Below, in pieces: positions 60,892 through 64,000 of a DNA stretch of 64,000 bases; positions within the stretch are counted from its first letter, which is position 1, and every line of letters starts with the position of its first letter. Source of the stretch: Pseudoalteromonas luteoviolacea. Lineage in GTDB: Bacteria; Pseudomonadota; Gammaproteobacteria; Enterobacterales; Alteromonadaceae. The stretch is taken from the NCBI RefSeq assembly GCF_000814765.1, contig NZ_JWIC01000007.1, positions 784,500 to 848,499 of the forward strand. Direction: 5' to 3'. The notes under the pieces are model-generated. The model made no database searches and had not been told where the DNA came from. It saw nothing but the letters and a program-made list of their open reading frames with translations. The translations under genes and the position numbers were made by a program.

Positions 60892-61147
60892 AATATCCTA
60901 TTTTAATTATTATATTAATATGTAAAAAGAGTGGAATAATCATAAAGAATACAATACTAAACTTGATAATTCAAACGCTAAAAATTTTAGGCTATAATGT
61001 ATAGTCAAATTTTAGATGCAATATTTCTCTAAACTACAAAAATTACATAAATATTATATACACCAAAATATCAACAAAAAATAATTTGTGCCTGTCCCAT
61101 CTGATTTCTTTTACCATTTGGTTTCCTCTACCTCACTCACCGGAATT
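60892..61147 (+). other. AT-rich spacer with repeat copy and hairpin
   Basis: AT-rich spacer with TTTGTGCCTGTCCCATCTG at 61084-61102 and a hairpin-forming stretch CGGAATTTTA ... TAAAATTTCCG (61140-61174) that overlaps the end of the truncated gene next to it and contains GGAGCACAGCGAG, resembling the inner motif of the attC-like sites. Confidence 0.5.
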
Positions 61148-61471
61148 TTAGGAGCACAGCGAGTAAAATTTCCGTGTGTAGTGACTTAGAGCTCTTTTCA
61201 CAGCATTGACAATTTCTGGTAACGCTGAGCTATTATTCCATGTTAAGTATTTATATGACTTCATCATTGCGTGCATCTTATCAGGCGATACACCTGCATT
61301 TATCATTAAAACTTTTTTATTTGATTTCATCATCTCCATAAAAAATGTAGAGAATTCAGATAATGGCCAACCGCTTCCACTATCAAAAAAGTTGTCAGTC
61401 AAAACAAATAGCCCAATATCCGAATTTTCTATTCCTTCATTTACTTTTAAGTAAATAAATTTGTGCCTGTC
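61148..61471 (-). pseudogene. Truncated TIR-like domain gene
   Basis: The open frame runs from the dispersed repeat (stop at 61472-61474) without a usable early start. It reads EGIENSDIGLFVLTDNF, then SGWPLSEFSTFFMEMM and KVLMINAGVSP, followed by LPEIVNAVKRAL. The S-D-I-x-L-x-V-L-T and S-x-W-x-x-x-E pattern resembles the second half of bacterial TIR domains. The N-terminal half, including the catalytic region, is missing, replaced by the GTGCCTGTCC repeat. TIR assignment is by eye and moderate; the truncation is seen directly. Confidence 0.55.
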
Positions 61472-61721
61472 CTATTTGGTTCGCTTTTATATGACTTCAT
61501 CATTGCGTGCATCTTATCAGGCGATACACCTGCATTTATCATTAAAACTTTTTTATTTGATTTCATCATCTCCATAAAAAATGTAGAGAATTCAGATAAT
61601 GGCCAACCGCTTCCACTATCAAAAAAGTTGTCAGTCAAAACAAATAGCCCAATATCCGAATTTTCTATTCCTTCATTTACTTTTAAGTAAATAAATTTGT
61701 GCCTGTCCTATTTGGTTCGCT
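61250..61721 (-). repeat. Perfect 236-bp tandem duplication
   Basis: Positions 61250-61485 are repeated as 61486-61721 with a constant offset of 236 bases and no difference that I could see. The unit comprises part of the truncated TIR-like gene plus one copy of the dispersed repeat, ending GGTTCGCT in both copies. Identity implies a recent event. Confidence 0.9.
61486..61707 (-). pseudogene. Second, duplicated fragment of the TIR-like gene
   Basis: Copy of the central part of the fragment at 61148-61471, created by the 236-bp duplication. It loses the C-terminal LTWNNSSALPEIV segment and runs into the repeat of copy 1, ending in unrelated residues. Non-functional by appearance. Confidence 0.6.
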
Positions 61722-62354
61722 ACAACAAAGACTCATCATTTTAAGCAATCAATGTTTCTAGACTAGCAGCGGGTGTGTTGAAGAACTAGCCGAGATCAGT
61801 CCAATGATACCAATACAGAAAGTACATTTTATCTATAACTACATGTGGTATCTAGGTATATTAGCTAGCACTATATGTGGTATTTTACTCGTATGCGAAC
61901 TCATTTTTGGGTATTTATTAGGCACTTTTTTAAATAAAATAAAAAATTTAACGAGGCTGGATTTAATGTTGCAATTAGCCCTGTTCAATTGTTAACAATC
62001 ATCAAAGGTTAGTACACACTTACTATGTAGCACTATCCAATAGTTATCCACAATTTGAGCAAATTTGTTCTCTTGCAAATATTTTTCAACGCCTTTATCG
62101 TATTGCTTTGTAGAGATATGGCTTTATATTTAGTACTTTTAGTGAACAGCGTTTTAACCTAGATATTTACAGGTTATCAAAGATGGGTTCTAGAAGGTAT
62201 GAAGTCACGGCATCATGCGCCAACATGATGCCGCTACGAAAAAAGGGCTTGCTGTGCAAACTTCTTTCGCTTGATTTAGCAAAGATAGCGTATAACAAAG
62301 ATTTTTGTACAGCAAGATTTTCATGCATTTTGATGGAGTATTTTATTTGAAAAT
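61722..62354 (+). other. Intergenic region between gene remnants
   Basis: About 630 bases. Short frames (61804-61995 plus, 62167-62358 minus) have no ribosome site or recognisable sequence. If the integron interpretation is right, the attachment site attI should have lain hereabouts; I could not identify it. Confidence 0.4.
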
Positions 62355-62599
62355 TCATTTTTCAATCGAAATCTCTGAACAAACCTTAAATGGCTTATGT
62401 AATCTTGCAGTCGCAATAATTACACTGTTCAGTATGTAACTAAAAGGGGCGCTAGCCCCTTTTTCTATCACTTTCTCATCAAATTGATGTAACTCAACAT
62501 TAGGGCCATATTCCCAAGCCCCATTGTCTGAGTCCAATATTTGTTTATTAATCTTCTCTATTAAACCTAATTCAGCTAACTCATTCCAATCTAGAGCTT
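62355..62599 (-). pseudogene. Gene fragment, unknown family
   Basis: An open frame continuing 5' of its first ATG reads ALDWNELAELGLIEKINKQI, then AWEYGPNVELHQFDEKVIEKG and RLHKPFKVCSE. It has protein-like composition but is cut by a stop directly upstream (near 62600), next to the recombinase remnant. It therefore looks like the 3' end of a lost gene. No family recognised. Confidence 0.45.
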
Positions 62600-62631
62600 A
62601 CATATGCCATCTTAAACCCATTTGCCCACCA

Positions 62632-62823
62632 ATCGTTGTCACTGATTTCAGACGCTTCACTTTTAGACATTCATTTGCTACTCATTTACAACAAAGTGGT
62701 GCAGATATCAGAACCGTGCCATCTCAACTTAGTCATTCCGATGTGAAGACAACGCAAATATACACTCATGTTTTACAGCAAGGCGCAAACGGTGTTGTTA
62801 GCCCTTTGAGAAAAATTTTCTAG
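62632..62823 (+). pseudogene. C-terminal remnant of an integron-type tyrosine recombinase
   Basis: The last about 60 codons match IntI/XerD-like integrases: FTFRHSFATHLQQSGADIRT (catalytic HxxR region), a degraded LGHSDV block (here QLSHSDVKTTQ), then IYTHVLQQGANGVVSPL with the nucleophile Tyr. The tail GANGVVSPL is typical of integron integrases of Vibrio/Shewanella/Pseudoalteromonas type. Everything N-terminal is lost, with stops just upstream. It points away from the minus-strand orphan genes, as intI does relative to its cassettes. Confidence 0.75.
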
Positions 62824-62886
62824 CTTGTTTTGGAGCATAAACGAGTTCCGTAATAACGTTCGCTTCTAACACAAACCTGCTACCCA

Positions 62887-62915
62887 CAAAAAAGTGGCCT
62901 CATTAGAGGCCACTT
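62887..62915 (-). terminator. Intrinsic terminator of dcp
   Basis: A perfect 10-bp stem AAGTGGCCTC / GAGGCCACTT (62892-62901 with 62906-62915) with a 4-base loop. On the minus strand it is followed by a T run. It lies about 30 bases after the dcp stop. Confidence 0.8.
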
Positions 62916-62945
62916 GTATACCGATATGTTGAGCGTGCAATGAGC

Positions 62946-64000
62946 TTAATTGCTACTCAAACCGCGACGCTTTAACAGTGCATCGGTCGTCGGTGCTTGA
63001 CCTCTAAATGCTTTGTAAGACTCCATTAATGGGCGTGAGTTACCCACTTCTAGAATATTTTTGCGGTAGTGGTCGCCGATTTTTCTGTTTAAGCCACCTT
63101 GTGATTGCACGTAAGCGAATGCATCTGCCGCTAGGATTTCACTCCACATGTAGGCGTAGTAACCTGCCGAGTAACCGCCGCCCATTGAGTGTGAGAAATA
63201 GGCAGATTTATAGCGTGGTTGAATATGTGGTACATACAAGCCGTGCTTCTTCAATACCTTTTGCTCAAACGCTTCTAAGTCGGTTACTTTTTCCTCCGGT
63301 TTGAGTGAATGCCATTCCATATCTACCAGTGCCGCTGCAACATACTCTAGGGTATCAAAGCCTTGGTTAAAGCTACGTGAGCGCACTAACTTATCAAGCA
63401 GTGCTGGTGGAATTGCTTCATTGGTTTTGTAGTGCTTAGCGTAATTAGCAATGACTTTTGGGTGAATGGCCCAATCTTCTTCAAAGGTAGATGGAAACTC
63501 AACAAAGTCTCTTGAAACCGACGTGCCTGACAAAGAAGGGTAGTTCACATCTGAAAGCATACCGTGAATGCCATGCCCAAGCTCATGGAAGATGGTTGTG
63601 ACTTCGCCATAACTTAGCAAGGTAGGCTGTCCTTCAGGTGCTTTGGCGATATTCATCACATTCACGACCACAGGTTTTTGCTCAAGTAAGTGCGACTGTT
63701 CAACAAATGAATTCATCCAAGCACCGCCACTTTTACCCTGACGGGCGAAGTAGTCTGCATAGAAAATTGCTAGGCTCTTGCCATCGTGGTCAAAGACTTC
63801 ATACGCTTTAACCTCTGGGTGATAGACAGGTAAATCAGGGCGCAATTTAAACTCGATACCATATAGCTCTTTCATGGTGAAGAATACGCCGTCTTTCAAT
63901 ACACGGTTAAACTCAAAATACGGTCTAACACTGCTTTCATTTAACGCAAACTTATCTTGGCGTACTTGCTCAGCATAAAATGCCCAATCCCAAGGTTGCA
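62946..64000 (-). CDS. dcp: Peptidyl-dipeptidase Dcp, M3 family (cut by window end)
   Basis: C-terminal half of about 350 residues; the frame is open to the right edge (QPWDWAFYAEQVRQDKF is readable beyond the first internal ATG). The zinc motif FHELGHGIHGMLSDV, the following SGTSVSRDFVEFPS and the substrate-side YSAGYYAYMWSEILAADAF are diagnostic of Dcp in the M3A group. It removes dipeptides from peptide C-termini during peptide catabolism. It is the first ordinary housekeeping gene after the accessory region and ends with a strong terminator. Confidence 0.92.
   Translation of the reverse strand, partial: QPWDWAFYAEQVRQDKFALNESSVRPYFEFNRVLKDGVFFTMKELYGIEFKLRPDLPVYHPEVKAYEVFDHDGKSLAIFYADYFARQGKSGGAWMNSFVEQSHLLEQKPVVVNVMNIAKAPEGQPTLLSYGEVTTIFHELGHGIHGMLSDVNYPSLSGTSVSRDFVEFPSTFEEDWAIHPKVIANYAKHYKTNEAIPPALLDKLVRSRSFNQGFDTLEYVAAALVDMEWHSLKPEEKVTDLEAFEQKVLKKHGLYVPHIQPRYKSAYFSHSMGGGYSAGYYAYMWSEILAADAFAYVQSQGGLNRKIGDHYRKNILEVGNSRPLMESYKAFRGQAPTTDALLKRRGLSSN

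Noticed and set aside
61804..62358. Two about 63-codon frames (61804-61995 plus, 62167-62358 minus)
   Set aside because: No ribosome sites and no recognisable family; they lie in decayed DNA between gene remnants.

Overview
The window reads as marine gammaproteobacterial chromosome, most likely Pseudoalteromonas or a close relative. The grounds are the low-to-moderate GC, the deoB-deoD end of the deoxynucleoside operon, many exported proteins, two GlyGly-CTERM (rhombosortase-type) surface proteins, a TonB-dependent receptor and several large secreted hydrolases. The species call is inference; no rRNA or tRNA gene was seen.

Layout. 1-1.5 kb: end of the deo operon (deoB partial, deoD, terminator). 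1.7-5 kb: three tandem paralogues of an exported TPR-like protein. 5-7.5 kb: ferredoxin-NADP reductase, an NTF2-like exported protein, a periplasmic solute-binding protein and a small membrane protein. 7.7-10.7 kb: secreted zinc metalloprotease and a small lipoprotein. 10.7-13.3 kb (minus strand): a bufferin-type RiPP operon, with a lipoprotein precursor carrying two copies of a six-cysteine BufA2-like domain, a DUF692/MNIO enzyme (BufB), a DUF2063 partner (BufC) and a membrane protein. 13.6-17 kb: GNAT enzyme, SPFH protein and a large exported protein. 17.5-22.5 kb: small RTX protein divergent from its type I secretion ABC transporter and adaptor, then an acidic protein with an internal repeat. 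22.9-26.5 kb: a stand-alone adenylation / carrier / alpha-oxoamine synthase enzyme with an SCP2-like tail.

26.5-37 kb: exported BNR-type beta-propeller, GNAT, small exported proteins, an orphan radical SAM/SPASM protein, a decayed BAAT-type hydrolase, an AraC regulator with AzlCD exporter genes, and a 158-bp tandem repeat. 37.2-45.2 kb: one 2,662-residue surface nuclease combining an endonuclease I domain and an exonuclease/endonuclease/phosphatase domain. 45.8-50.7 kb: SUMF1-like protein, two unrecognised proteins and a lipoprotein flavin amine oxidase. 51-57 kb: M6 metalloprotease, TonB-dependent receptor and a second solute-binding protein.

57-62.8 kb is a decayed accessory region. Orphan small genes all lie on the minus strand. 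They are interspersed with a dispersed repeat (core GTGCCTGTCCTATTTGG), a REP-associated-type tyrosine transposase bounded by that repeat, attC-like imperfect palindromes, a truncated TIR-like gene with a 236-bp tandem duplication, and the C-terminal stub of an integron-type tyrosine recombinase pointing the opposite way. I read this as the relic of a chromosomal integron (hypothesis). The window closes in dcp (M3 peptidyl-dipeptidase), cut by the right edge.
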